Source: Clostridium_B lapidicellarium
GTDB taxonomy: Bacteria > Bacillota > Clostridia > Clostridiales > Clostridiaceae
Reading direction: 5' to 3'
Length of the DNA: 64,000 nucleotides
NCBI RefSeq assembly: GCF_041224415.1
Contig: NZ_JBGFFE010000002.1
Span: forward strand, 248,001 to 312,000
This document shows positions 32,658 to 41,500 of this stretch, one piece after another. The notes under the pieces were generated by a model. That model was not told the origin of the DNA. It made no database searches and saw only the letters and a program-made list of their open reading frames with translations. The position numbers were made by a program, and so were the translations under genes. Positions within the stretch are counted from its first letter, which is position 1. Each line of letters opens with the position of its first letter.

Positions 32658-34481
32658 TTAAGAATATTTTTCTTTCCTCTTTTTGCTTATCGGAAGAGAT
32701 TGTTCATTTTTAGCTCTTTCTATTTTTTTATCAGTAGTTTCTTCTATGAGATCTAGGTTATTCTCAAGTGTGTTTCTATTATATTTCCTTTCAGCCTTTT
32801 TCACATCTTCTCCTGCCATAGCTGCTTTTAACATAGCAACGCCCCTTACAGCATCTTCCGGGCAGAGTGTATTGCAGCCAAGCACTTCATTCTCTATTCC
32901 CGCTTCTGACTTATTGTTATCTATCATGTATTTCATATACTTATTTCCAACAACCAGAGCTCCCTGAACTGCGCAGAAGGAGAAAGCTACACAAGGTATT
33001 CCTCTTTTACCTATCTGTTCCACATGGCTGGCAAAGTCAATATGATTATTTCCAAATCCTTCAGTTGTAACAAAAGCTCCATCTACATCCAATGCCTCCA
33101 CAATCATTCCCATTCTTTCAGATACATAGAATTTCTCAGTATTTATCTGAGGGCTGCCTACAAATAATACTCCGCAGAGATCCAGTTCCTCGTCATTAAG
33201 GACTTCATGCACTAAAGGTTCTCTCCAATAATGCCTTGAACACTCTTTAGATGCAGGCCCTATACAAGTCAGTGCGTGAATTCCACCATCAGCTACTTCA
33301 AGAGGCGATAACATTATAGGAATATTCCCCAAATCTACATTGGGTTTCCCACCAAGAAAACCTATAGGTTCTATAGGTAAGATCAAATTATCATGCATAG
33401 CACCTTGACCCATTATTTCCTTTACTATTACAACCTTTTTCTTACCAGGTCTTCTAACATGCTTAAACTCCTCAACATTAACTACCAGAGAATCATCATC
33501 GACTTTTTTAAGTGCTTCCCTTATCTCCTGCGTCAACACGTCTGTAGCTTTATGAGCCGCCAGAGGCCCTCTTCTCTCCATATTTGTCTTAGCTTGAATA
33601 GTCATTTGAGTTTTGATGAATATTTCTCCCTTATCTGGACAACTTGGCCTTCCCCATTGAATGTTTTCATCAAGATATCCTTCTGAAGAACCAAATTCTC
33701 CGATTTGAACTCCATTTTCATCAGTACCCGTAAGCATCATCACAACACCATCTAAGACTCTTGTAACCCCTGTTCCAAGTTTGGAATCTCCCTCTTTTGT
33801 AGCAATAGGCTGTACATCCATTATAGTTTCACTATAAGTGTGATACTTGTCAGGTGTTATTATATCAATTTTCATATCCTTAACCAATTTACTTTCGGCT
33901 ACAGCATCCTTACATACAGCCTTTCTTATATAAAGGGTTGTTCCTTCTATTTTAGTTTCTGGACCAAATTCTACCTTGTCAATTTTGTAATGTTTCCTTG
34001 TGAGTGTCCTCATTACTTTTTCTTCTCCTGGAATTTCAAGACCTTTACTACCTTCAGATATAGATTTTGTCGTGGGTACCGAAACACCATTTGCAGAAGA
34101 TATCGAATTCAAACCCTTCAGTGGTAATTCTATATTAATTCCCTTGCCTTCAGCAATTTTAATTTTAAGAATCCCATTGGAAGTACTGTTTGATTCTTTT
34201 TTAACATATCCCTCCAACATGCCTCCAGTTACAGCTGTTAAAGCTGGTGCGTCAATTTTGAGTTTCTTCCCAACAACTTCTTCCCTTGAAAGCACATTTT
34301 CATCCAATTTGATCAAAAGTGAATCTTCAAGTTTTTCAAAGTTCATTGGATTTTCCAAGTCAGCAGCTTTTATGATGTCTCCTGCTTTTTTATTATACTT
34401 TAAAACTGCCTTCTCTTTTCCTTCAGTTAACTCCCGGCTGTTTCCAGCAGCAGTTAACTTTCCTGAATATTCAGCGCTCAT
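32658..34481 (-). CDS. prdA: D-proline reductase proprotein PrdA
   Basis: The 607-aa proprotein has three parts: an N-terminal segment (~1-145) with DLENPMNFEKLEDSLLIKLD, a middle part (~158-405), and a C-terminal part from Cys406. The sequence GGIHALTCIGPASKEC contains Cys406, expected to become the pyruvoyl group upon self-cleavage, as shown for the Clostridium sticklandii enzyme. The two fragments work with selenoprotein PrdB to reduce D-proline with electrons delivered by PrdC or other carriers. The C-terminal ~60 residues are Lys/Glu-rich and absent from PrdE. AAGGAGG precedes the ATG. Confidence 0.95.
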   Translation of the reverse strand: MSAEYSGKLTAAGNSRELTEGKEKAVLKYNKKAGDIIKAADLENPMNFEKLEDSLLIKLDENVLSREEVVGKKLKIDAPALTAVTGGMLEGYVKKESNSTSNGILKIKIAEGKGINIELPLKGLNSISSANGVSVPTTKSISEGSKGLEIPGEEKVMRTLTRKHYKIDKVEFGPETKIEGTTLYIRKAVCKDAVAESKLVKDMKIDIITPDKYHTYSETIMDVQPIATKEGDSKLGTGVTRVLDGVVMMLTGTDENGVQIGEFGSSEGYLDENIQWGRPSCPDKGEIFIKTQMTIQAKTNMERRGPLAAHKATDVLTQEIREALKKVDDDSLVVNVEEFKHVRRPGKKKVVIVKEIMGQGAMHDNLILPIEPIGFLGGKPNVDLGNIPIMLSPLEVADGGIHALTCIGPASKECSRHYWREPLVHEVLNDEELDLCGVLFVGSPQINTEKFYVSERMGMIVEALDVDGAFVTTEGFGNNHIDFASHVEQIGKRGIPCVAFSFCAVQGALVVGNKYMKYMIDNNKSEAGIENEVLGCNTLCPEDAVRGVAMLKAAMAGEDVKKAERKYNRNTLENNLDLIEETTDKKIERAKNEQSLPISKKRKEKYS

Positions 34482-34570
34482 CTTAATACCTCCTTATTCA
34501 TTTTTCAAGGTTCTTTAATCCTTTTTTTATTGAACTTAAAATTTATATTTTAAAATCCCTTACACAGCTA

Positions 34571-35008
34571 TTAGCCTAAGTAAAAGGGAAGTTCAATGTC
34601 TATTCCTTTACCCTCTTCTATCTGTATTTTCAAAGTTCCACCAACTACTGAAACAGATGCATTTCCCTCATCTACCATATTGTCTATTTGGGGAATTTTA
34701 TCTTCTTCAGAAATTTCTTTGACTTCTTCTTTACCTTTTTCTTCATCTTCTCCCTTCTTAACTCCTTCCAAAATGTCTGGAGTAAGCGGAGTGAGGGAAT
34801 CTATGGTTTTAGTAAGCTTTGCACCTATTACCTCTTTTACTTTTAAGCAGTTATCAGGTATTGTCATCAATCCTGAGTCCACCATATCTGGAAATATATC
34901 AGGATCCTCCAAATTTTCAGCTGCAATAACCGTATCTTTCTCTGTTCTGCAGCATACAACGGCTGCTTCGTCTTTTACTTCCTCTGCATGTTCAGCACTC
35001 ATTGACAT
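34571..35008 (-). CDS. PrdA N-terminal-domain-like protein in the prd operon
   Basis: This 145-aa protein matches the first ~130 residues of PrdA encoded just downstream: both begin MSAE, and AAENLEDPDIFPDMVDSGLM, VKEVIGAKLTK and GTLKIQIEEGKGIDIELPF align with PrdA AADLENPMNFEKLEDSLLI, REEVVGKKLKI and GILKIKIAEGKGINIELPL. A glutamate-rich loop sits near residues 85-105. It has AGGAGG ten bases before ATG. With PrdD and PrdE, it would rebuild a full PrdA-like chain from three genes. Function unknown; a carrier or docking domain is possible. Confidence 0.8.
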   Translation of the reverse strand: MSMSAEHAEEVKDEAAVVCCRTEKDTVIAAENLEDPDIFPDMVDSGLMTIPDNCLKVKEVIGAKLTKTIDSLTPLTPDILEGVKKGEDEEKGKEEVKEISEEDKIPQIDNMVDEGNASVSVVGGTLKIQIEEGKGIDIELPFYLG

Positions 35009-35044
35009 ATTAAATCATCCTCCTTATTTTTTATATTTTAAAAA

Positions 35045-36352
35045 TTAAGATTCACATTCCATCGGGAGCCTTCTTGTCAGCGGATAATTTACTGTTCTAA
35101 ATACATGATCCGTATGATGATATACAGGCAATCCCATCTTAGGAGCACAGCACATTACAGTATTTGAACAATCACTGCAGTTTGATATGAGAACTCTTTT
35201 AGCACCATGCTTCTTTAAATACATAATCGCCTGTGCCTGACCCGGACAATGTCCTGGAGTCTTACATTTATTTGTTCCCTTAATCTCTTCTACATTTTTA
35301 CATTTAGTGACTGCAACTACTTGAGAGTGCATTTTAGAAGCTACATCTCTGAGCCTTGCCTCATTTGCTCCACAGGCACATACCAAGAGCCCTATAGGAC
35401 CTTTGTACTCTGGAAAAGGTATGGTTACAATAGCTCCTCCTGAAATCTTGGTAACCACGGCAGTATCAATATCCTGGGAAGTTCCTGTATAAGGTCCCCC
35501 TATTATGAGTTCACCATATTCACCATCTATACCACCGCATTTTTCAATAAGGCTCTTTATACTGCTTCCGACAGGCACCTGAAAAAATACATTTGGTTCT
35601 ATTCCAGATTTCAATTTACCTATAACTGTTATATCCTTATCTATTACTGGCTTTCTATGATCCACTGCCATAGTTATATTAAAAAGGGTTTCAGCATTTA
35701 AAACTACACAATCTGCCTCAGCTGGAAGCTGCGTAGGTTCAAGCCATCTGTCAAATATTGCATGAATAATAGCTCTTTCTTCTCCCATGGGATACATGTC
35801 AGGCAGTTCCTTAATTTGTATAGAGCTGTCATTTTTTAAGTAATCTTTCAATGCTTTTATGGCATTTAAATGCTTGGATTTGATTGCTATGTAAGCTTTC
35901 TTAGCACCGGTAGAACTCATAGCATACCTTATCCCCTTTATTATCTCCCCGGGCCTTCTTTCTATTCTGCTCATATTGTGATGAAGTACCGGTTCACACT
36001 CTACACAATTGGCAATTATATATCCATCAGCTAGTTTTGTCTTTAACTTTATATGAGTTGGAAATCCTGCCCCTCCAGCACCTACAATTCCCGCCTCAAA
36101 AGCTGTCTCTGCTATACTGCTGCATTTTTTAATTTTTACATATTCCTCTGACTGTTTGTCACCGGGTTCAATTATAATTTCTGCATCAGTTATTTTAACT
36201 ATCTTTCCAGAAACACTGGTGTGTATTTTGGCTCCAAGTCCTTTTGGCTCTGCTATACATTCTCCCCTTTTCACTTTTTGACCTTCCTTTACAACAGGTA
36301 CGTCAGGACCTCCTACATGCATTTTTAGGGGAAAACTATAAACTTGTTCCAT
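35045..36352 (-). CDS. prdC: Proline reductase-associated electron transfer protein PrdC
   Basis: The 435-aa protein resembles RnfC: an N-terminal barrel-sandwich domain (VKEGQKVKRGECIAEP), the flavin/NADH-site motif GAGGAGFPTHIKL (~88-100), a NuoF-like middle, and a C-terminal region rich in cysteines (CSDCSNTVMCCAP). It is thought to pass electrons from NADH to the PrdAB complex, coupling proline reduction to energy metabolism. It is the first gene after the sigma-54 promoter, with AGGAGGG before the ATG. Some homologues have selenocysteine; no in-frame TGA is present here. Related clusters of four Cys for Fe-S binding are not obvious. Confidence 0.9.
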   Translation of the reverse strand: MEQVYSFPLKMHVGGPDVPVVKEGQKVKRGECIAEPKGLGAKIHTSVSGKIVKITDAEIIIEPGDKQSEEYVKIKKCSSIAETAFEAGIVGAGGAGFPTHIKLKTKLADGYIIANCVECEPVLHHNMSRIERRPGEIIKGIRYAMSSTGAKKAYIAIKSKHLNAIKALKDYLKNDSSIQIKELPDMYPMGEERAIIHAIFDRWLEPTQLPAEADCVVLNAETLFNITMAVDHRKPVIDKDITVIGKLKSGIEPNVFFQVPVGSSIKSLIEKCGGIDGEYGELIIGGPYTGTSQDIDTAVVTKISGGAIVTIPFPEYKGPIGLLVCACGANEARLRDVASKMHSQVVAVTKCKNVEEIKGTNKCKTPGHCPGQAQAIMYLKKHGAKRVLISNCSDCSNTVMCCAPKMGLPVYHHTDHVFRTVNYPLTRRLPMECES

Positions 36353-36405
36353 TATTATCCCTCCTAAGTATTTAAGCTCATATCTCCTGCTTATTAAACT
36401 TTAAA

Positions 36406-36422
36406 AGCATATTTTATACCAA
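36406..36422 (-). promoter_or_regulatory. Sigma-54 promoter of the prd operon
   Basis: The minus strand has TTGG-TATAAAATAT-GCT, with GG and GC exactly ten bases apart as required for -24/-12 promoters. It lies ~54 bp before the prdC start and below the gene for a sigma-54 activator. Confidence 0.8.
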
Positions 36423-36471
36423 TTTGCAGAATTTTATACATTTATTTTATAAAGCTTGCTAATACTAAATT

Positions 36472-36502
36472 TAGGAGCTATAATTTTTTTTTATAGCTCC
36501 TA
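36472..36502 (-). terminator. Hairpin between prdR and the prd promoter
   Basis: A perfect 12-bp stem (TAGGAGCTATAA with its complement) has a seven-base T/A loop. It may end prdR transcription, though the T run after it is weak. Confidence 0.45.
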
Positions 36503-36527
36503 TAAAAATAGGTTAATGTATTATTTT

Positions 36528-36649
36528 TTGACACTTTTTGTACTTATAAACTTGTTAGTTTTTCATGAAAACGCTTAAATATCACAAATAATTCTACTTT
36601 TTTGTAGTGTCAAGAACTTAACACACTTGTTAAATTATTGACACTACAA
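36528..36649. promoter_or_regulatory. Candidate PrdR enhancer sites
   Basis: TTGTAGTGTCAA (36602-36613) and TTGACACTACAA (36638-36649) form a perfect 12-bp inverted repeat, with a smaller TTAACA/TGTTAA palindrome between them. A third partial copy, TTGACAC, is at 36528-36534. The pair is ~190-230 bp upstream of the -24 box, a normal distance for a sigma-54 activator, and overlaps the end of prdR. No T run follows, so it is not a terminator. Confidence 0.6.
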
Positions 36650-38407
36650 TTTAAGCTTACTTAACTTATAGTAAAGAGTACTTCGTTTTATATTTAAAAT
36701 CTTAGCTGCCCTGTTTTTATTTCCATGTGCCATCTTCATGACTTTTTCTATAGTCCTTTTTTCTACATTATCCGTTATTTTTTGAAGATCGTATCTATTT
36801 TTGCTATCGTATTCATATTCTTTTATATTTATATCATTTATATATTCTTTTATATATTCAGGTATGGATTCCACAGTTATCTTTCCGTTATCAGATAATA
36901 CAACCATTCTCTGTATAACATTCTTAAGTTCCCTAATATTTCCATTCCATTTATAATCACTTAAAATTCTATATACTTTTTCATCAATATAATTTATTTC
37001 TATGCCTTCTGCTTCAGATACCTGTCTTAAAAATAACTTGGATAAGTCTTTTATGTCTTCCCTTCTATCTTTCAAATCCGGCAAATTTATCTGAACTACA
37101 GCCAGCCTATAAAATAAGTCTTCCCTGAATTCTCCCTTTGATATCAGTTCTTTCAAATCCTTATTTGTAGCTGATATTATTCTGGCACTTGTTGTAATAG
37201 ATTTTTCACTGCCCAACCTGTACACAACCCCATCCTGGAGCACCCTCAATAACTTTGCCTGCATTTCCATAGGCATATCGCCGATTTCATCTAGAAATAA
37301 AGTACCTTTATTTGCAAGTTCAAATTTACCTATTTTACCTCTTTTTATGGCTCCGGTAAAAGCACCTTCTACGTATCCGAACAGTTCACTTTCAAACAAA
37401 TTAACAGGTATTGCACTGCAATTTATAGCTACAAAGCTTCCAGTTCTCTTACTGGCCTTGTGTATTGCCTTTGCAAAAACCTCTTTTCCTGTACCGCTCT
37501 TTCCTGTAATCAAAACACTGGTGGATGTGGGAGCTACCTTCTGGGCAATTGAAATTGCATCTATTATCTTTTTATTTTTACCTACTATAAAAGAAAAATT
37601 ATATTTGGAGGATATCTCATTCTTATAAGCATATTCAAAGAATTCCACCCTTTTTTTCTCGTCTTCCAGCTGTTTTGTCAGGTTCACCTCATCCGTCATG
37701 TCTCTATCTGTGGATACCACGGCTACCAATTTCTTATTTGAATCGTATATTGGTAAAACACTCAATACTACAAATTTCCCTTTTACAGGTTCATGAAAAG
37801 CATTATCAATTCTGTGCTTTGTATTGAGTACTTTTAAAATCATAGCATTTGGGAAAAAATCTCCTATATACTTTCCCAATATCTCTTTTACTTTAACATC
37901 ATATACTCTTTCACAGCTCTTGTTCCAATACTTAACTATCCCCCTTCCGTCACACATACAAACTCCCTCGTGCAAGTTGTCAAATACATAATTCTGAAGT
38001 TTAAAAAGTTCATCAACTCTTATATAAAACGTATCTCTAAAATTATTATTTGTAATAACCCCAATGATATGATCTTTTTCCGTAACGGGCAATCTGCCTA
38101 TATTTTTCTTAATCATCATATCTCTTGCAAACCTAGCAGATGAATTACTATCTATGGTCAACACATTTTTAGAAGCATACTTGATTATGGAATCTTTAAG
38201 CGATATTCCTCTATATCTGCTCCTAATTACATCTTTTATGGTAAATATGCCAATCAACTTCTCACTGTTATCTACTATTAAAATCTCATCTCTTTGATAC
38301 TTAACCATTTTATCAAAAGCATTTTCCAAAGTTTCATCGTCATATACCTTTATAAATCCCCTTGTCATTATATCTTTGACTTTATAAATCAACTCAAAAA
38401 TACCCAT
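36644..38407 (-). CDS. prdR: Proline-responsive sigma-54 activator PrdR
   Basis: The 587-aa protein has two CBS domains (~4-125), a PAS domain (~140-250), a sigma-54 AAA+ domain with Walker A ITGKSGTGKE (~298) and the sigma-54-contact loop GAFTGA (~347), and a Fis-type helix-turn-helix at the end (NRAAKILNIKRSTLYYKL). This is the layout of PrdR, which senses proline and activates prd genes with sigma-54 (SigL). ATG 38407 has GGGTGAG upstream; a GTG at 38419 is possible. It is transcribed in the same direction, just upstream of the operon it should control. Confidence 0.92.
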   Translation of the reverse strand: MGIFELIYKVKDIMTRGFIKVYDDETLENAFDKMVKYQRDEILIVDNSEKLIGIFTIKDVIRSRYRGISLKDSIIKYASKNVLTIDSNSSARFARDMMIKKNIGRLPVTEKDHIIGVITNNNFRDTFYIRVDELFKLQNYVFDNLHEGVCMCDGRGIVKYWNKSCERVYDVKVKEILGKYIGDFFPNAMILKVLNTKHRIDNAFHEPVKGKFVVLSVLPIYDSNKKLVAVVSTDRDMTDEVNLTKQLEDEKKRVEFFEYAYKNEISSKYNFSFIVGKNKKIIDAISIAQKVAPTSTSVLITGKSGTGKEVFAKAIHKASKRTGSFVAINCSAIPVNLFESELFGYVEGAFTGAIKRGKIGKFELANKGTLFLDEIGDMPMEMQAKLLRVLQDGVVYRLGSEKSITTSARIISATNKDLKELISKGEFREDLFYRLAVVQINLPDLKDRREDIKDLSKLFLRQVSEAEGIEINYIDEKVYRILSDYKWNGNIRELKNVIQRMVVLSDNGKITVESIPEYIKEYINDINIKEYEYDSKNRYDLQKITDNVEKRTIEKVMKMAHGNKNRAAKILNIKRSTLYYKLSKLKL

Positions 38408-38488
38408 TAACTCACCCACTTATATTTTTAAATACATTTTCTTGATTTAGATAAACTCTACTTATATAATTATTTTATCATTAAATAT

Positions 38489-38539
38489 AAATAGAGAAAT
38501 AGTCTTTCTATAAACTTTTGAAAGACTATTTCTCTATTT
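38489..38539. terminator. Strong intrinsic terminator
   Basis: A perfect 20-bp stem (AAATAGAGAAATAGTCTTTC and its complement) with an 11-base loop lies 16 bp beyond the helicase gene stop. Confidence 0.85.
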
Positions 38540-38555
38540 TAAAAATTTTTTAAGC

Positions 38556-41500
38556 TCACACTACCTTAAGAACCTTTGCATCTGCTGTCTGAATTCCATA
38601 TCTTTCAATTCCTATATTGTCCAGTTTGTTCCACAATTTTTTCATGGTTCTTTCAGGATCATGATAAAATTCACTTCCCATTATTCTGTAAAACACCCAT
38701 CCTACTCTCTCTAGATCCAACTGCCTTTCTACAGCCTCCCTCCAATTATACTCTTCAGATGGCATATCTCCCTCACATATTACGGCAACTCTATTTCGTA
38801 CGCCCTCTACAATAAAATCCATTTTATACTTGCCTATCTTTATTTCAGGAGTAACCTTGTATCCCCTGTTCTTTATAAGGTTATAAACATCTTTTTGAAA
38901 TTCAGTCTGAAATATATATTCTATATTCCTACTGTCACTGCCATTTTTGTCATAATTCAAACAATAATTTAGGAGAGAATACCTTACACACTCTTGATTC
39001 AGATCTTTTAAATCTACAGAATGAAATAACCACATCTGATTTCTGGCCCTACTTGCTGCCACATTAAACCTCTTAATATCATTTTCTTTTGTAAGAGGTG
39101 CAAATTTTACATTTTTAGAAATCACCATAGACAAGAACATTATGTCCCGTTCATCACCTTGAAAAGAATAAGCATCTCCGCATATAAGTTTTCTCCTTAT
39201 AATTTCTTTTACACCGATTTTCTCCTTCAACATATTTTCAATAAGTCGTCCCTGTGCCTCACCAAGCAGTGATATAACACCCATAGACATATTTGAATAT
39301 TTGCTATCCCTGCAGCAGGCTGCAACTTTATCTACCAAACATTCAGCTTCTTTAATATTTACCGGTTTGCTGGAATCCCTAACTCCCTCCTCTACCTTAA
39401 TTGTATTTATAACAGGATAAAATCTCTCATTGATTCTAGGATATCTTAAAGTCAACATTTCTCCGGAATAAACCAAATTATTGCTGAAGTTTATTATTTC
39501 AGGTACACATCTAAAATGTTCTTTCAGCATAAGTCTAGCTGGGAATACTCTCAGTGCCGTATCATAAAGACTTGTCTGTAAATCAAACCACTGTCTTTGA
39601 GGTATTTCTTTTAAATATTTATTTATTAAATTGTACATAGTCCTCTGATCAACACCCACAACTTCTGGACTTATCTGATTATCATCTCCTACTATAACTG
39701 CCCTTTTGGCTCTCATTAGCGCACACAATGAAAACAAATCACTTTGGCTGCTTTCATCAAATATTATTACATCAAACATATTTTTTGAAAGCTTTACATT
39801 TTCTATAACCCTGTTTAATGGCATAATCCATACTGGAATGATCTTTTTGCACTTCTCCATTTCCCTCTGGGCTATTTTTCTGTACTCAGGTACCATCTTA
39901 CCTCTGCCCTTTCCAATCCTCTTCACTGCCTGCATCCATGAAAACAAACTTCTCTTTTCATTTTCCGTAGTTCTAAGTATTTGATTATACCAGGTTTTTT
40001 TTGAAACCATCTCCTTTATAATTTCTTTTTCTCTGCTCTTTTCAATTCCTATAGCTCCTTCTATCTTCTCTAAATTCAAGCTATACATATGATCCAGCAG
40101 GCTATTCCACTGCGCCCATTTCCATGCTTGTGCCCAATCATTAAATTTCTCTTTCCCGGAACCCCAATTGTCTATTATATTTTCAGCGGTTTCAGGACAT
40201 ACTTTACTTAACTTGTCGACAAGCTCATCTATTTTAATGCATTTATTTTTCAATCCTTTGATTTCCCTCAATTCCTGCAGCACAGCCTTAACTTCTTCCA
40301 CATTCAGTTTATCCACAGCTTCATAAAGCTTTTTTAACTTGCCCGTATTTTTTATTGTCTTTTTAAATACTTCTATGTAGGCCTTGTCATCGTTGTACGT
40401 ATTAACACCCTTTATTGCTTTCACACATTCAGCTAAATAATCATATGATTCTTTATTATGCCAATCTATATCTTTAGGGAAAGCTATTCTGCCCAAATTC
40501 TTTTCTATTAGTTTCTTATATTTCATGTCCCAATTCACAATTTCCTGTAAATATTCTAAATTTTTTTCCATAATAACCATATCAGAAGGTTTCATAGAAA
40601 GAGTCACAGTTTTTAGCCCGTAGTCCCTCATAGTATTATTCCAAATATTCTTCAATTCGTTTACAATTTGCCTTTGTTGAATATAGAGTTTAACTATTAT
40701 CGCCTGTTCCATGTTTCTCAACGGCACACCATCTACTTTACAATTTTTTAGCACATAATTGCATTCAGGATGTGTCATTATAAATATTTTCCCTATTTTA
40801 CCTTTTTTATCAAAGCAGCTGTATAATACTTCAAAATTCTCCAGAAAACTATCAATATCAATATCATCTGAAATTTCTATATTGTGATTTCTAATTTGAT
40901 TTCTAATTTTGCTAAATATCAACATACAATTGTTACTCTTATACAATAAATCCTTAAATGTCTGTCGTGTTAAATTGCTATTATAATATTTATTAAATAT
41001 GCTCCCCCACACACCTTCTCCCAATATCGTAATTTTACCCTTGCACTCTTCCAGCAGAGCCAATAATTTATCATACTCGCATACACTGTCGCAAGGCACA
41101 TACCATCCCTTCAACATCTTGATATACCTGTGATATTCCAGCCTTAACTTTTTATATTCTGATATTTTGCCGCAGATCTCATCATCTTCAGGTATTTTAC
41201 CTATAACCCCCTTTAAATTATCAAATTCATATTTCTGATTTTTATCTACTACCTCCCTTAAATATATCAACAGATCAAATTCCCTTTCTGTCAATGGCAT
41301 AATATCCTCCATGGAAATCCTGTCTTCCAACCAACAATATTTTTTTCTATTGCTTCTAACCCACTTTGCAATATCCATAAGCGTATACTCTCTACCATCA
41401 TAATTTACATTTTTTCTCTCCAATTCCTGTATACATTTGAATTTCTTATACAATTCATTTTGTCTTTCCTTACAGAATTCCAACTTATTCTCTAATAGTT

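Noticed and set aside
36602..36649. Inverted repeat after prdR as a terminator
   Set aside because: On the minus strand it is followed by A, not T; the position and symmetry suit activator binding better.
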